Positions 8,807 through 17,552 of a stretch of DNA of 64,000 nucleotides are shown here, piece by piece. The notes under the pieces are model-generated. The model was not told where the DNA came from and searched no databases. It saw only the letters and a list, made by a program, of their open reading frames with translations. A program made the position numbers and the translations under genes. This DNA is from CALZBJ01 sp945619025 (GTDB taxonomy: Bacteria > Pseudomonadota > Gammaproteobacteria > Cardiobacteriales > Wohlfahrtiimonadaceae), in NCBI GenBank assembly GCA_945619025.1, contig CALZBJ010000007.1, forward strand, positions 1-64,000. The letters run 5' to 3'. Each line of letters begins with the position of its first letter. Position 1 is the stretch's first letter.

Positions 8807-10270
8807 ATGGAACCCCGATATACTGCCCTAATCATTGATGATGAAGTGGATATATGTGAACTCATCGAGATGAGTTTTATGTCCATCAATATCGACTGCG
8901 TGAAAGCCTATTCCGTTAACGATGCGATTGTTGCCCTGCAAAAACAGGATTTTGATGTCTGCTTTACCGACTTAAAACTCCCGGATGGCAACGGCTTTGA
9001 GATTATTGAATATATCCAAGAGCGCAAACCCAACCTTCCCGTTGCAATGATGACCGCCCATGGAAATGTGGAAAGTGCCATTGAAGCGCTTAAAATGGGG
9101 GCATTTGATTTTATCTCCAAACCCTTTGAGCTTGAGCATCTGCGCCGTTTAGCGCTAAGTGCCGTGCAAGCGAAAACGGTGCTCTCTGAGCAAGAAGCGA
9201 CCCAAAAAACCATCACGAAAAAGCCCAATAAATATGGCATGTATGGTGAATCCCAAGCGATGGATGAGGTGCGCCGGATTATCTCACGCCTTGCCCGCTC
9301 GCAAGCGCCTGTCTACATTAATGGTGAATCGGGAACGGGGAAAGAACTTGCCGCGCGCGCCATTCACGGCGAAAGTGGCCGCTCGGATGGGCCGTTTATT
9401 GCGGTCAACTGTGGCGCAATTCCTGAGCAGCTCGTTGAGAGTGAATTTTTTGGCCATAAAAAGGGAAGCTTTACCGGCGCCGATCGTGATAAGAAAGGGC
9501 TTTTTGAAGCGGCAAATAATGGAACAATCTTCCTAGATGAAGTGGCCGATCTTCCCCTACCGATGCAGGTAAAACTCCTTCGCGCTATTCAAGAGCGCGC
9601 AGTACGCCCCGTCGGTGGCACCGAAGAGACCTCAATTAATGCGCGCATTATCTCCGCCTCACATAAAAATTTAGAACATTTAGTGCTTGAGCAAGAGTTC
9701 CGCCAAGACCTTTTCTATCGTCTTAATGTGATTACTCTTAATTTACCGCCCCTGCGTGAACGATTGGAAGATCTTCCCATTCTCTGCCACCACCTCCTTG
9801 AGCGAATTAATGAAGCCAATGGCAGTGAAACAGTGATTACAGGCGACGCAATCGATGCGCTTAGCCACTATAATTTCCCCGGAAACGTCCGTGAGCTTGA
9901 GAATATTTTAGAACGCGCGAGTGCGCTCTGCCTTGATCAAACCATCACGCCCGAAGATTTAGGATTAGAACATGGCCTCTTACAAAAACAGGTGATCAAC
10001 CGTGATGTCGCCCGTATTGATGCGACGCTTCAAGAGGGGGATGCGAAACAAGAGGCGATTGCTGAATATTACGAGCCCGATGAAAATGATGAGATCATCG
10101 TCCCGAAAGAGGTGACCGATATCGATGATTATCTCGCCCGCGTTGAGAATAAAATCATCTCACAAGCGCTTGAAAATAATCGTAATAAAACCGAAGCGGC
10201 GAAAAGTCTTGGCATCTCCTTTAGGCAGTTCCGCTATCGCCTTAAAAAGCATAATATTGAAGAGGATTAA
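8807..10270 (+). CDS. pilR: Sigma-54-dependent response regulator PilR
   Basis: This 487-residue NtrC-type activator has a receiver domain with phospho-acceptor D55 (TDLKLPDGNG), an AAA+ domain with Walker A GESGTGKE (about 174-181) and the sigma-54 contact loop GSFTGA, and a C-terminal Fis-type helix-turn-helix (NKTEAAKSLGISFRQFRYRL). The canonical loop is GAFTGA; the A-to-S variant is known in functional members. A roughly 50-residue acidic linker before the helix-turn-helix is longer than usual. It is expected to switch on pilin transcription with RpoN when phosphorylated by PilS. Confidence 0.9.
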   Translation: MEPRYTALIIDDEVDICELIEMSFMSINIDCVKAYSVNDAIVALQKQDFDVCFTDLKLPDGNGFEIIEYIQERKPNLPVAMMTAHGNVESAIEALKMGAFDFISKPFELEHLRRLALSAVQAKTVLSEQEATQKTITKKPNKYGMYGESQAMDEVRRIISRLARSQAPVYINGESGTGKELAARAIHGESGRSDGPFIAVNCGAIPEQLVESEFFGHKKGSFTGADRDKKGLFEAANNGTIFLDEVADLPLPMQVKLLRAIQERAVRPVGGTEETSINARIISASHKNLEHLVLEQEFRQDLFYRLNVITLNLPPLRERLEDLPILCHHLLERINEANGSETVITGDAIDALSHYNFPGNVRELENILERASALCLDQTITPEDLGLEHGLLQKQVINRDVARIDATLQEGDAKQEAIAEYYEPDENDEIIVPKEVTDIDDYLARVENKIISQALENNRNKTEAAKSLGISFRQFRYRLKKHNIEED

Positions 10271-10369
10271 GCCTATATTAAGGCTTTACAGCGTTTTCTG
10301 AGAGGATTACACTAGAACAATCGACTGTTGTGCGCGCTCATGCGCACGCCTAAAAAGGATAGAAAGGAT

Positions 10370-11557
10370 ATGCGCGCGGAAATTATTGTGATTGGCTCTG
10401 AATTACTGTTAGGGGAATCGATCGATACCAATGGCCCTTGGATTGCGGAACATCTCCGCCAAATTGGGATCGATTGCCATTTTAAAGCGGTAGTGGGCGA
10501 TAATTTAGACAATATTGCCAATACCTTTACTCTCGCACTATCCCGCGCGGATATCGTTCTCTCAACCGGTGGCCTTGGCCCAACCCAAGATGATATCTCC
10601 AAAGATGGCCTTGCAAAAGCCCTTGGAAAACCGCTCGTATTTGATGAGGCACTTGCCGAACGCATTGCAGAAAAATTTGCCGAACGCGGACGCAATATGA
10701 GCGAAAACAATCTCCGCCAAGCCTATTACCCAGAAGGTGCGAAAGTGCTCGCCACCCACCCCGGAACTGCACCCGGGATTCACTATACAATCTCAAACGA
10801 TAGCGGCGATAAACAGATCTTTTTAATGCCGGGCGTTCCCTCTGAGATGAAGCTCATGATGAGTGAATCGATCATTCCCTTTCTGCTCAACCTTCTTCCT
10901 AATCCCGAGCAAGTTTTTACCCGTACGATGAAATGTTGGGGGCTACCAGAATCGGACATTGCGGAAAAGCTCAAAACCATTAATGATGAGCTCGATCACG
11001 CACACAACCCGAAGCTTGCCTATCTCGCATCGGGCATTAATGGCATTAAAGTGAAACTCTCCTCAAAAAACCGAACGCTTGCGGAAGCCGATCAATTGAT
11101 CGATCCCTATAAAGCCCGCGTTGTGGAGATTTTGGGCGATTATATCTTTGGCTATGATGAGGATTCCATGGAATCAGTGGTGGCAAATCTCCTTGAAAAA
11201 GCGGGACTCACCCTCGCACTCTATGAAACCTTTAGCGCAGGCCTCGTTTCCTCGCGCCTCAATGAGCTCACCGATAGCACGCCCTATTTTAAAGGCGCGG
11301 TGATTAATCACGATAGCGATGATATTTTTACTAAACTACAAGATACTGCCGAGTATTTTGGCGCTGATATCGCGCTCAATGTGAGTGAAGTCACCCGTAC
11401 CGAACGCAACATTACCCTTGCGCTCAACCTCTATCATGGGGAGACACAATTAACCAAAGAGATTACCATTCCGAGCTTTAGTCTTGGGCAAACGCGCCGA
11501 TTTTCGGTGATTAATCTCTTAAATCAACTCCGTCTTTATTTACAAAAAAGACCTTAA
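10370..11557 (+). CDS. CinA-like protein with degenerate C-terminal domain
   Basis: The N-terminal half is a molybdopterin-binding (MoCF/COG1058) domain, with EIIVIGSELLLGESIDTNG, STGGLGPTQDD and LMPGVPSEM. The C-terminal half sits where CinA has its nicotinamide-nucleotide amidase domain, but the catalytic ESCTGG motif reads ETFSAG. It therefore resembles the inactive YfaY paralogue rather than PncC. The N-terminal domain may still act as an ADP-ribose/NAD-related pyrophosphatase. An in-frame TTG lies at 10328, but the ATG at 10370 fits family starts (395 residues). The Nudix gene follows after 25 bases. Confidence 0.82.
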   Translation: MRAEIIVIGSELLLGESIDTNGPWIAEHLRQIGIDCHFKAVVGDNLDNIANTFTLALSRADIVLSTGGLGPTQDDISKDGLAKALGKPLVFDEALAERIAEKFAERGRNMSENNLRQAYYPEGAKVLATHPGTAPGIHYTISNDSGDKQIFLMPGVPSEMKLMMSESIIPFLLNLLPNPEQVFTRTMKCWGLPESDIAEKLKTINDELDHAHNPKLAYLASGINGIKVKLSSKNRTLAEADQLIDPYKARVVEILGDYIFGYDEDSMESVVANLLEKAGLTLALYETFSAGLVSSRLNELTDSTPYFKGAVINHDSDDIFTKLQDTAEYFGADIALNVSEVTRTERNITLALNLYHGETQLTKEITIPSFSLGQTRRFSVINLLNQLRLYLQKRP

Positions 11558-11582
11558 TTTTTCCTAACTAACCTTACATTAT

Positions 11583-12086
11583 ATGGAAACAAACGATAAA
11601 ATTTCTGATTTAAAACCCCCTTCCCGTCAGCCCGAAACCTCGACAGATAGAGCCTTCGAAGAGAGCTTAAATGACTTCTCAAAGCGCACGCCAACGCGAG
11701 TAGTGGTGGGCATTATTTGGAATGAAACGCTCGATCAAGTGCTTGTGAGCCAACGTCATATGACGAAAGATTTTGGCGGTCTGTGGGAGTTTCCGGGCGG
11801 AAAAGTGGAAGCGCTGGAAGAAGATGGCTTTGCCTTATCGCGGGAACTGCGTGAAGAGCTCGATATCGCCATCAATGATTTTGAATTTGCCTTTAGCATT
11901 CTCCATCATTATCCTCATAAAAGCGTCGAACTTTTGATCTATAATGTCTTCTCATTTTTCGGCAAACCTCGCGGAAATGAAGAGCAACAGATCCAGTGGC
12001 GCAGTGTAGCCGACCTTATGATCGACGATTTCCCGAAAGCGAATGGTCAAATTATCGATTATATTCAAGAGCGCGCGGGATTTTAA
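11583..12086 (+). CDS. Nudix hydrolase, MutT-like
   Basis: This 167-residue Nudix hydrolase has the box running from GGKVEAL to RELREELDI. The spacing is standard, and a D replaces the usual final G, which some MutT-type enzymes also show. Members remove oxidised or unwanted nucleoside triphosphates such as 8-oxo-dGTP. VVGIIWNE and VLVSQRH before the box and LLIYNVF after it fit the MutT branch. It lies close behind the cinA-like gene, also a putative nucleotide pyrophosphatase, suggesting a joint housecleaning role. No substrate can be read from the sequence. Confidence 0.82.
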   Translation: METNDKISDLKPPSRQPETSTDRAFEESLNDFSKRTPTRVVVGIIWNETLDQVLVSQRHMTKDFGGLWEFPGGKVEALEEDGFALSRELREELDIAINDFEFAFSILHHYPHKSVELLIYNVFSFFGKPRGNEEQQIQWRSVADLMIDDFPKANGQIIDYIQERAGF

Positions 12087-12128
12087 AGTCTCAAGACCTT
12101 TAACGGCTCTCGCTTCATGGGCAGGCAC

Positions 12129-12185
12129 AAAAAAACCGTATCAGACATCATAATTAATGATTATCTTCGATACGGTTTTTTTATT
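12129..12185. terminator. Bidirectional terminator between Nudix gene and ruvA
   Basis: A 10-bp stem AAACCGTATC/GATACGGTTT (12133-12142 with 12169-12178) is flanked by A-runs on the left and T-runs on the right. It can stop both converging transcripts. Confidence 0.88.
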
Positions 12186-12217
12186 AATCTAATTTATTGA
12201 ACCTGATTAGGTTCAGG

Positions 12218-12838
12218 TTATTTCGAACGCATAATATTTTGTAATGCTTTACGAACCAACGTATCAACGCTCGCGCCCGCTTCCTCTTTTGCCACAGCCT
12301 TCACCATTTTTTGGGCATTGGTTTGATTATAACCAAGCGCAACAAGGGCAAGCACTGCATCATCAGAGGCATCGGCGGGCTGTGCAAAGAGATCATCTTT
12401 ACCGGCATTCATGAAGCTTTCACTTCCCGCTAAGACATCGATCTTATCGCGAAGCTCTAAAATTAATCGTTCTGCCGTCTTTTTACCAATACCAGGCACT
12501 TTCGTCAGTTGATTGATATCTTCTGCCTGCACAACATGATAGAGCTCGCTTGCGGTTAACCCTGAGAGAATGACGATCGCACTTTTCGGGCCAATACCGG
12601 TTACTTTGATCAAAATACGAAACGCCTCACGCTCCTCTTTTGACATAAAGCCATATAAAATGCTCGCATCTTCTCTTAAAATATGTTGAATATGAAGCAC
12701 CACCTCGCCCCCAATCGCCGGGAGAAGACAGAAGCTCGACATCGGCAATTCAACATTATAGCCGACGCCATGAACATCAATAATGGCATGATTCGGAGAA
12801 CTTTTCTCCGCAACGATGCCCGTTAAACGTCCAATCAT
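12218..12838 (-). CDS. ruvA: Holliday junction DNA helicase subunit RuvA
   Basis: RuvA binds four-way DNA junctions and loads the RuvB motor for branch migration. The 206-residue protein starts MIGRLTGIVAEK and shows the OB-fold, then two helix-hairpin-helix motifs (VTGIGPKSAIVIL and VPGIGKKTAERLI), an acidic linker and domain III at the C-terminus. Its ATG overlaps the ruvC stop by four bases. A terminator follows, so ruvB is not in this operon, unlike the usual ruvCAB or ruvAB order. Confidence 0.96.
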   Translation of the reverse strand: MIGRLTGIVAEKSSPNHAIIDVHGVGYNVELPMSSFCLLPAIGGEVVLHIQHILREDASILYGFMSKEEREAFRILIKVTGIGPKSAIVILSGLTASELYHVVQAEDINQLTKVPGIGKKTAERLILELRDKIDVLAGSESFMNAGKDDLFAQPADASDDAVLALVALGYNQTNAQKMVKAVAKEEAGASVDTLVRKALQNIMRSK

Positions 12839-13320
12839 TGGATAATCCTTTCTACTTTACGGTGAAATGCATGAGTAAGCGCCGCCGCAAGTGCATCGGC
12901 CGCATCCGCTTGAGGCGTACTATTGAGGCGAAGAAGGTGTTGCACCATCGCTTGAACTTGCGTTTTTTCCGCATGCCCACGCCCGACAATCGTTTGTTTA
13001 ATGCGGGTAGCGGCATATTCATGAACTTCTAAATTCGCCATCGCCGCACAACAGAGCGCAACGCCCCGCGCTTGCCCTAAAATAATCGCCGATTGGGGAT
13101 TTTTATGCATAAAGACTTCTTCAATGGAAAAAACGCTCGGTTTATAGAGCCCGATCAATTGATCAATTCCTTGAAAAATCGTGTGAAGGCGCACCGCCAT
13201 GGTTGCCTTGGTATCGGTGCGAATACAACCGCTATCGATATAGTGATAGCGATTGCCTTCAACTCTGATCACCCCATATCCCGTAATCCGAGAGCCGGGG
13301 TCGATCCCTAAAATAATCAT
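12835..13320 (-). CDS. ruvC: Crossover junction endodeoxyribonuclease RuvC
   Basis: RuvC resolves Holliday junctions by paired nicks in the RuvABC complex. The 161-residue product begins MIILGIDPGSRITGYGVI, with the first catalytic aspartate D7. It continues with the SIEEVF acidic motif and ends with the DAADALAAALTHA block carrying the last acidic residues. It starts 4 bases after the yebC stop and overlaps ruvA, giving tight translational coupling. Confidence 0.96.
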   Translation of the reverse strand: MIILGIDPGSRITGYGVIRVEGNRYHYIDSGCIRTDTKATMAVRLHTIFQGIDQLIGLYKPSVFSIEEVFMHKNPQSAIILGQARGVALCCAAMANLEVHEYAATRIKQTIVGRGHAEKTQVQAMVQHLLRLNSTPQADAADALAAALTHAFHRKVERIIQ

Positions 13321-13324
13321 ATGA

Positions 13325-14074
13325 TTAAATGAGTTCCGCTAAGATCTCTTCTGAGATATCCGCGTTTGAATAGACCTGTTGCACGTCGTCTAAATTCTCG
13401 AGTGCGTCCACAAGCGCCATCATTTTTTGCGCATCGTCGGCATTGAGCGATACTGTGTTATCAGCGTACATCGTCACTTCCGATTCTTCCGGTTCAAAGC
13501 CCGCCTCCACCATCGCTTCGTGCACTTCAACATAGGCTTGAGGCGTAGTTAATACTTCCATCGAGCCATCATTATCGACGATCACATCCTCAGCACCGGC
13601 CATAATCGCCGCTTCTGTGAGGCCGTCTTCATCTGTCCCTGATGGGTAAGATAAAACGCCGCGCTGAGTAAATTGGAACGCAACTGAACCGCTTGTGCCT
13701 AAGTTTCCGCCGTGTTTGGTAAATGCGTGACGCACTTCACCAACGGTACGATTTCGGTTATTAGAGAGACAGTCAACCATCACGGCAACGCCGCCCGCGC
13801 CATAACCTTCGTAACGAATCTCTTCATCGGGCTCCCCATCGCCTAAACCTAAACCGCGATTGATTGCACGCTCGATATTATCCTTCGGCATGTTCGCCGC
13901 TAAGGCACGGTCCATCGCTAAGCGCAACCTAGGATTAGTATCGGGGTCACCATTTTTGCCTTCGCGCACTGCAACGGTAATTTCACGAATGAGGCGAGTG
14001 AAGATTTTTCCGCGTTTTTTATCCTGCGCCCCTTTACGATGTTGAATGTTAGCCCATTTACTATGACCTGCCAT
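13325..14074 (-). CDS. yebC: YebC/PmpR family transcription or translation factor
   Basis: This 249-residue protein has the family start MAGHSKWANIQHRKGAQD and the stretches ANMPKDNIERAI and EGYGAGGVAV. YebC proteins are DNA-binding regulators in some bacteria and have more recently been linked to ribosome stalling at proline runs. It heads the yebC-ruvC-ruvA unit, a common gammaproteobacterial order. No LexA-type box is evident in the 160-base upstream gap, so SOS control of this operon is not supported here. Confidence 0.95.
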   Translation of the reverse strand: MAGHSKWANIQHRKGAQDKKRGKIFTRLIREITVAVREGKNGDPDTNPRLRLAMDRALAANMPKDNIERAINRGLGLGDGEPDEEIRYEGYGAGGVAVMVDCLSNNRNRTVGEVRHAFTKHGGNLGTSGSVAFQFTQRGVLSYPSGTDEDGLTEAAIMAGAEDVIVDNDGSMEVLTTPQAYVEVHEAMVEAGFEPEESEVTMYADNTVSLNADDAQKMMALVDALENLDDVQQVYSNADISEEILAELI

Positions 14075-14234
14075 ACTAATTTCCTTTATTTTGATTCCAA
14101 AAAACAGAGCCTATTTTAGCATAAACTCACGCAAAAATAGGAATGATAAATAGTCGTGACTCGTTGATATCCTCGTTTTTTCACAAAGATCAACGACAAT
14201 GATCGCCGCTCTTTAAATTCATTTACATAACTTC

Positions 14235-14744
14235 TTATAACGTGACCAACCCATGACGCGCCACTAAAATATCGAGCAAGTTTTCACAGCCCTCTTCAAG
14301 CAGATTGAGCACATGCTCAAACCCTTCCGCCCCGCCAAAATAGGGGTCCGGAATTCCATCAATCTCATCGATCGTATAGATAAAATCGATCATGGGAAAG
14401 ACTTTTTGCTGATCCGCTGGCCCGCGCGTTAAAGTCAAGGTATTGCGGTGATTGTCCTGATCCATCACGATCAAATAATCAAACTGATCAAAATCCTCCA
14501 CCACCAATTTCCGTGAGATGGAGTCAAACGCATAATTCCGCGTTTTTCCCGCAGCTCGCATACGCGCATCGGGCAAATCCCCATCGTGATACCCCGAGGT
14601 TCCTGCAGAATCCACCGTAAAAATCTCGCTAAGACCGCGCTTCTCCACCAGAGCCTGAAAAATGCCTTCCGCCGCCGGAGACCTACAAATATTGCCAAGG
14701 CAGATAAATAGAACGCCAATCGATTGAGTCGTTTTTGTCATCAT
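14235..14744 (-). CDS. Low-molecular-weight protein tyrosine phosphatase
   Basis: The P-loop CLGNICRS gives nucleophile C15 and R21, and the acid loop DPYFGG supplies the general acid aspartate. The 169 residues match cytosolic LMW-PTPs. Those next to capsule genes act on Wzc-type kinases, but no exopolysaccharide genes are nearby here, so the substrate is unknown. A ribosome-binding site GGAG stands 5 bases before the first of two adjacent ATG codons. It follows the methyltransferase gene by 21 bases and is probably co-transcribed with it. Confidence 0.9.
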   Translation of the reverse strand: MMTKTTQSIGVLFICLGNICRSPAAEGIFQALVEKRGLSEIFTVDSAGTSGYHDGDLPDARMRAAGKTRNYAFDSISRKLVVEDFDQFDYLIVMDQDNHRNTLTLTRGPADQQKVFPMIDFIYTIDEIDGIPDPYFGGAEGFEHVLNLLEEGCENLLDILVARHGLVTL

Positions 14745-14765
14745 TCCCTCTCCTGTTGATTTACG

Positions 14766-15533
14766 TTATTTAGCGGATTCGTGCGCGAGCGCAATGTGAT
14801 AGACTAAAACCGCCGCCGCGATACCCACATTGAGCGATTCGGCTTGCCCTAAAATCGGGATTTTCACTGCTTGATCCGCCGCGTGAATGAGCGCTTCTGA
14901 CACCCCTTGCCCTTCATTTCCCATAATGAGCGCCACCTTTTGAGGCACCTCGCATTCGTGAAAATAAGTAGATTCCGTTAGATCGGTAACCCAAGTGTAA
15001 TAACCTTCTGCTTTAAGTTCTGGAAGTAACGCCGCTAAATCGGCCTTATAGATAGGAAGATGATAGAGCGAGCCTTGCGTTGCGCGAATGGTTTTATCGT
15101 TATAAAGATCGGCGCAACCTTTGCCAAGGACTACCGCAGAAAATCCGGCTGCATCGGCCGTACGAATCATCGTGCCTAAATTCCCCGGATCTTGTACCGC
15201 ATCGAGCAGTAAAAGATGGCCTTGTTGCGGCGTATAATCGAGCTCACCAAAGCCCACCACCGCTGCAATCCCTTGAGGCGAGGGCGTTTGCGAGATCGAT
15301 TTAAACACACTATCGCTCACCACCGTAACGGGAAATTTCGTCCACGCAAGCTGTAGATCGCTCCCTTCCACCGCGATAATCTCTTTAATATCTGCGCCCG
15401 ATTGAAGCGCCTCTTCTAAAAGGTGCACGCCCTCAATCCAATAGGCCTTCTCGGCATCCCGATGCTTTTTCTGGGAGAGTTTGCGCCACGCTTTGACGCG
15501 ATCATTTTGGCTCGATGTGAGAATCTCGTTCAC
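14766..15533 (-). CDS. TrmH/SpoU family RNA methyltransferase
   Basis: This 255-residue SPOUT methyltransferase has an N-terminal substrate-binding domain and the three knot motifs: DAVQDPGNLGTMIRTADAAG, ALIMGNEGQGVS and PILGQAESLNVGIAAAVLVY. It should 2'-O-methylate a ribose in rRNA or tRNA using S-adenosylmethionine. The exact site (for example the RlmB type) cannot be assigned. The start is GTG at 15533 with an AAGG about 10 bases upstream. It leads a two-gene unit with the phosphatase. Confidence 0.88.
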   Translation of the reverse strand: MNEILTSSQNDRVKAWRKLSQKKHRDAEKAYWIEGVHLLEEALQSGADIKEIIAVEGSDLQLAWTKFPVTVVSDSVFKSISQTPSPQGIAAVVGFGELDYTPQQGHLLLLDAVQDPGNLGTMIRTADAAGFSAVVLGKGCADLYNDKTIRATQGSLYHLPIYKADLAALLPELKAEGYYTWVTDLTESTYFHECEVPQKVALIMGNEGQGVSEALIHAADQAVKIPILGQAESLNVGIAAAVLVYHIALAHESAK

Positions 15534-15700
15534 TAAATTCGCCTTCTTCTAAAGAGTTAAATAGGAGCATTGTAACAAATCCCCTTTTTGAGCGCTGATT
15601 ATGATTTTCCAATCGCTGTCCGAGCTCTTTTTAAGGCCCAAAAAGCATGGTATGATTGCCCTGTAACCCGCTCATCGATCGCTTCTTTAAAGGAACTGAT

Positions 15701-16378
15701 ATGAACCGCTTTCTTCCATCGATATCTGTATCAAACGCTTTCAAACGCTTAAGCGCTATCACGCTTTTTATCGCACTCGGTTTAATGAGCCCCGCGATCA
15801 GTTTTGCTGAGGAATCTAGCGTCAAAGATGGGGTGAAATCTTTCTTTTCAAACACCATTAAAAAGAGCAAAGAGGTGATTTCCGGCACGATCGAAGGCAT
15901 TCAAGAAGGCGCGACGGGGAGCGAATCTCTCCAAGAAGAGCGGATTATTTATGAATACGATGCCTTTAACGACAGCATATGGCTCTCCCTTGAAACGGTG
16001 ACTACCTCAAGCTGGCGCAATCATTACTATACCCTTGATTTAAGGCTCCATAATCATAGTGATACGCCGGTACGCCTTACTAATCTCGATCGCGCGGATA
16101 ATTTTATCTTGATCGATACGCAACGATTTGCCCACAGCATAACAACCTTTACTTCAACGAAAGATATTACGCTCCTCCCGCATACTACGGCGGCGCTTGA
16201 GCTGAGTTTTAGTGGTGTTAAAGCAATCCCGACGCACCTTCGCATCTATGGGCAAGAGCTTGCGCTCGAGGGACTCATTCAAGACCCAAATAAAAAACTT
16301 GAGGATCTTGGTGTTGCCATTCCAACCATTGGCACCCCACTCCGAATTCCTGAGATTGAGCCGGAACCTGCGCCCTAA
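15701..16378 (+). CDS. Secreted protein of unknown function
   Basis: The 225-residue product has a signal peptide ending near AISFA/EES (about residue 37), then a short amphipathic stretch (KDGVKSFFSNTIKKSKEVI) and a beta-rich domain (about 85-190) resembling immunoglobulin-like periplasmic folds. The tail is proline and glutamate rich. The start at 15701 is set by AAAGGA six bases before it. I do not recognise the family. It is monocistronic and divergent from the methyltransferase operon. Confidence 0.6.
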   Translation: MNRFLPSISVSNAFKRLSAITLFIALGLMSPAISFAEESSVKDGVKSFFSNTIKKSKEVISGTIEGIQEGATGSESLQEERIIYEYDAFNDSIWLSLETVTTSSWRNHYYTLDLRLHNHSDTPVRLTNLDRADNFILIDTQRFAHSITTFTSTKDITLLPHTTAALELSFSGVKAIPTHLRIYGQELALEGLIQDPNKKLEDLGVAIPTIGTPLRIPEIEPEPAP

Positions 16379-16406
16379 CGTTTTCCGACTCGTTAAAGAT
16401 TACGCA

Positions 16407-17012
16407 TTACTCACAAATGCGGATTACGCCCTGCACCACATGGCAAAGCCCGGTGTGTTTTTCACCTTCCACGCGCTCCGCTTCGCCACAGTAAAAATGC
16501 AAAATATCGTGATGACCGATCACCTTAAATAAAAGCGCGGGATCGTATAAAATCGCTTTGTTGCGTGGCCCGCCGGTTTTATAGTCGATCTGCTTTTCAG
16601 AATAGACTTCAAAGAGAAAATGCCCACCCGGTTTTACCGCATTAATCATATTGTTGAAAAAGGCTTCCTGCTCCGATTCATGCACATGCCCAAAGACATT
16701 AATCGCCGTATCAAAGGCTTGATAAGGGATCACATCGTTCACCAGATCGCACTGATGAATCGTGATTGAATGACCGTTTTTCTCTGCCAATTTATGGGCT
16801 TTTTCTAGACCAACAAGCGACTGATCAAAGGCGGTAACGTCCGCACCGCGCGAGGCAAAAAAGTTCGCATTTCGCCCTTCGCCTTCCGCAAAACAGGCCA
16901 CAACGCCACCCAAATCTTTTTTCGTTACCATCTCATAGATAAATTGATTCGGCGCTTCGCCATATTGATAGGTTTCGCTTGAAAAAATCTTATCCCACAT
17001 CGCTTTTGACAT
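16407..17012 (-). CDS. Class I SAM-dependent methyltransferase
   Basis: This 201-residue enzyme has a Rossmann methyltransferase core. Visible are the glycine motif ACFAEGEGRNANFFASRG, the acidic residue in VTAFDQS, and motif IV/post-motif VNDVIPYQAFDTAINVFGH. The start WDKIFSSETYQYGEAPNQF resembles tellurite-resistance/TehB-like or thiopurine-type methyltransferases, but the substrate is not known. ATG at 17012 is preferred over an upstream GTG because AAGGAG lies properly before it. Confidence 0.8.
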   Translation of the reverse strand: MSKAMWDKIFSSETYQYGEAPNQFIYEMVTKKDLGGVVACFAEGEGRNANFFASRGADVTAFDQSLVGLEKAHKLAEKNGHSITIHQCDLVNDVIPYQAFDTAINVFGHVHESEQEAFFNNMINAVKPGGHFLFEVYSEKQIDYKTGGPRNKAILYDPALLFKVIGHHDILHFYCGEAERVEGEKHTGLCHVVQGVIRICE

Positions 17013-17351
17013 GCTCACTCCTTGTGTGCTTCTAATTTAAAATGGTTCTCATTATATTGAATAATTAAGGATAGCTCACCTTATTTTAAAGGTCGATCTA
17101 CGTCAATAAAGCGCCCTTTTTCTTCACAGATCTTTACTAAAGTAATCACGAAATACTCAGCCTAAACGAGAGGCTTTATCAATCTTTCTCTAAGGGCTTA
17201 TTTAGCCTTTAAATCAGTCAGTTTAATGAAGGTTATGGGATTTAATCGCCTAATAGGAACATTTTTCTAATCAAACCCAATCTGTTTCTGATCTGTTTTC
17301 GACCTCAACTTGATCAATTATTAATCAAAGCGTCGCATAAACCCGCCTAAT

Positions 17352-17367
17352 GATAACGATCGTTAAC
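17352..17367. promoter_or_regulatory. Palindromic operator, copy 1 (aas-lplT)
   Basis: GATAACGATCGTTAAC fits the shared consensus GWTAACRATYGWTAAC. It lies 186 bases before the aas start. Same-consensus sites occur at 17461 and 29777. Confidence 0.6.
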
Positions 17368-17460
17368 ATTGAGTTTTACTAGCATATCCGCCCCTCTTGC
17401 GCCATTATATCCCTCTTAGATGATAAAAAATAAGGTGCATTTTTTTTAAATCCATCTTAT

Positions 17461-17476
17461 GATAACAATTGTTAAC
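17461..17476. promoter_or_regulatory. Palindromic operator, copy 2 (aas-lplT)
   Basis: GATAACAATTGTTAAC fits GWTAACRATYGWTAAC and lies 109 bases (start to start) from copy 1. It overlaps a possible -10 element (TATGAT, 17458-17463), a position suited to repression. Confidence 0.6.
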
Positions 17477-17552
17477 TTGAGTGATGGGTTAGATCAAATC
17501 GATCACTGCAAAAAAATTACATAACAACATAGTTAAGGTTGAGGTATTTTCC

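Larger units (their letters stand above)
17013..17552. other. Intergenic region carrying two palindromic operators
   Basis: This 540-base AT-rich gap between the divergent methyltransferase and aas genes has no plausible coding frame. It holds two copies of a 16-bp palindrome (17352-17367 and 17461-17476), described separately. A TATGAT element at 17458-17463 that could be an aas -10 box overlaps the second palindrome. Confidence 0.6.

Noticed and set aside
10269..10286. Dyad AAGCCT/AGGCTT at the end of pilR
   Set aside because: Stem of only 6 bp and no T run, so not a convincing terminator.
12198..12215. Hairpin TGAACCT/AGGTTCA just after ruvA
   Set aside because: No T run on either strand; the neighbouring bidirectional terminator is sufficient.
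17041..17065. Fur-like stretch upstream of the methyltransferase gene
   Set aside because: Only a TTCTCATTAT half-match, common in AT-rich intergenic DNA here.
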